Positions 63,116 to 64,000 of a stretch of DNA of 64,000 nucleotides are shown one piece after another. Below the pieces are notes generated by a model. It did not search any database, was not told where the DNA came from, and was given only the letters and a program-made list of their open reading frames with translations. This DNA is from Buttiauxella warmboldiae (lineage in GTDB: Bacteria; Pseudomonadota; Gammaproteobacteria; Enterobacterales; Enterobacteriaceae). The stretch covers positions 124,001 to 188,000 of the forward strand of contig NZ_RPOH01000003.1 of assembly GCF_003818135.1 (NCBI RefSeq), given 5' to 3'. How positions within the stretch are numbered: position 1 is the first letter of the stretch; each line of letters opens with the position of its first letter. The translations under genes and the position numbers were made by a program.

Positions 63116-64000
63116 ATGCACATGACAATGCGTTGGTTCGGACCAGAAGAAGATAAAATTCCGCTTGAGCATATCCGCCAGGTTCCGGGAGTCGAGGGCG
63201 TTGTTGGAGCGCTGTACGATGTGCCTGTTGGTGAAACATGGCCTGCGGATAAAATTGAAAAACTCATTGGATACGCCCATCAGGCTGGCCTGAAAATGGA
63301 AGTCATTGAAAGCGTGAATATTCACGACGAAATCAAAATCGGTGGACCGGATCGCGATCGTTGCATTGAGAACTACAAGCAGACAATCCGCAATCTGGCA
63401 CGCTATGGTGTGAAAGTTATCTGTTATAACTTTATGCCTGTTTTCGACTGGATGAAAACGGACATGAACTACCAGCTACCGGATGGTTCAATGACGATGG
63501 CATTCGAGAAAAAGGATATCGACAAGAGTCTCACCGATGTTGTCAAAGAAGTCCTTGATAACTCAAATGGCTTTGCCCTCCCTGGCTGGGAGCCTGAACG
63601 CTTAGCGAAGGTTCAGGAATTGTTTGCCAGGTACGAAGGGATTGATGACGATAAATTACGTAATAATCTGGTCTATTTCCTTAAAGAAATTATCCCTGTT
63701 TGTGAGGAAGTAGGGGTCAAAATGGCTATCCATCCTGATGATCCTCCCTATTCAATTTTCGGGCTACCCCGAGTCGTGAAAAATCGAAACGATCTGGACT
63801 GGATTTGTAATGCCGTTAATTCGGAAGCAAACGGCATCACTCTTTGCACGGGATCCATTGCAGAAGATCCTGATAATAATGTTTATGAAATCCTCGCTGA
63901 GTTTACTCGTCGTAAACGTCTTCATTTTGCCCATGTCCGAAATATCAAAATAATTAAGGATAAGGATTTTTATGAATGCGCTCACCCTTCTTCATATGGC
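63116..64000 (+). CDS. uxuA: Mannonate dehydratase, cut by the window end
   Basis: The open frame runs from ATG 63116 (GGAG 9 nt upstream) through the last base, giving 295 residues with no stop. The enzyme dehydrates D-mannonate to 2-keto-3-deoxygluconate in hexuronate breakdown. MRWFGPEEDKIPLEHIRQVP, VICYNFMPVFDW near residue 107, MAIHPDDPPYSIFGLPRV near 203 and CTGS near 247 carry the metal-site His and Cys. HFAHVRN near 276 adds the next histidine. It lacks segments present in E. coli UxuA and looks closer to the shorter Gram-positive-type enzyme. Confidence 0.88.
   Translation, partial: MHMTMRWFGPEEDKIPLEHIRQVPGVEGVVGALYDVPVGETWPADKIEKLIGYAHQAGLKMEVIESVNIHDEIKIGGPDRDRCIENYKQTIRNLARYGVKVICYNFMPVFDWMKTDMNYQLPDGSMTMAFEKKDIDKSLTDVVKEVLDNSNGFALPGWEPERLAKVQELFARYEGIDDDKLRNNLVYFLKEIIPVCEEVGVKMAIHPDDPPYSIFGLPRVVKNRNDLDWICNAVNSEANGITLCTGSIAEDPDNNVYEILAEFTRRKRLHFAHVRNIKIIKDKDFYECAHPSSYG

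Noticed and set aside
61436-64000. Duplicate of the ileX 3' end marking an integrated element
   Set aside because: I looked for another copy of the GGTTCAAGTCC...GGGGCCACCA end downstream and saw none inside the window.

Overview
The window is chromosomal DNA of a member of the Enterobacteriaceae. From about 7.3 kb to 61.5 kb the gene order is that of the E. coli K-12 exbD-to-ileX region (exbDB/metC/yghB/yqhCD/dkgA/ygiQ/ftsP/plsC/parC ... parE/yqiA/cpdA/yqiB/nudF/tolC/ygiBC/dodA/zupT/ribB/ubiK/hldE/glnE/ygiF/ygiM/cca/uppP/folB/plsY ... tsaD/rpsU/dnaG/rpoD/ileX), and most proteins are close to their E. coli counterparts. A urease operon between plsY and tsaD, as in Klebsiella, and a sialic-acid locus between ygiN and parE point to the Klebsiella/Enterobacter side of the family. 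Genus cannot be fixed from the sequence alone.

Layout. 0-5.5 kb: a ribose-type sugar ABC transporter (ATPase, permease, binding protein), a LacI-family regulator and FucA aldolase. 5.6-7 kb: a chemoreceptor with a multi-pass, histidine-rich membrane sensor and no periplasmic domain. 7.2-13.9 kb: TonB energisers exbBD with a Fur-like box, metC, yghB, and the yqhC-regulated aldehyde reductases yqhD and dkgA. 13.9-22.8 kb: ygiQ, ftsP, plsC, parC, ygiW, mdaB, ygiN; qseBC is absent from the ygiW-mdaB gap. 22.9-28.6 kb: a complete sialate catabolic set (nanA, RpiR-type regulator, yhcH/nanQ, SiaT sodium symporter, nanK, nanE), with one 15-bp motif upstream of both nanA and nanE. 28.8-50.1 kb: conserved housekeeping genes, with a marbox before tolC, a Fur-like box before zupT and an FMN riboswitch before ribB. 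50.2-55.7 kb: ureDABCEJFG, preceded by a Nac-type site and followed by a REP pair. 55.8-61.5 kb: tsaD, the rpsU-dnaG-rpoD operon and tRNA-Ile2 (ileX). 61.5-64 kb: an accessory stretch with a 52-codon gene, two small lipoproteins (one Bor-like) and a mannonate dehydratase cut by the window edge.

How the parts work together: the nan genes import sialic acid and convert it to N-acetylglucosamine-6-phosphate. The urease operon encodes three structural subunits, four maturation factors and a probable nickel permease, probably switched on under nitrogen limitation through Nac. The sugar ABC/LacI/FucA block looks like the uptake and aldolase part of a deoxy-sugar or pentose pathway whose other enzymes lie outside the window.

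Most of the window is well-known biology. The parts most worth a second look are the chemoreceptor's membrane sensor, the ABC-LacI-FucA block with its palindromic operator, the RpiR-type nan locus with a eukaryote-like lyase, and the accessory block after ileX.
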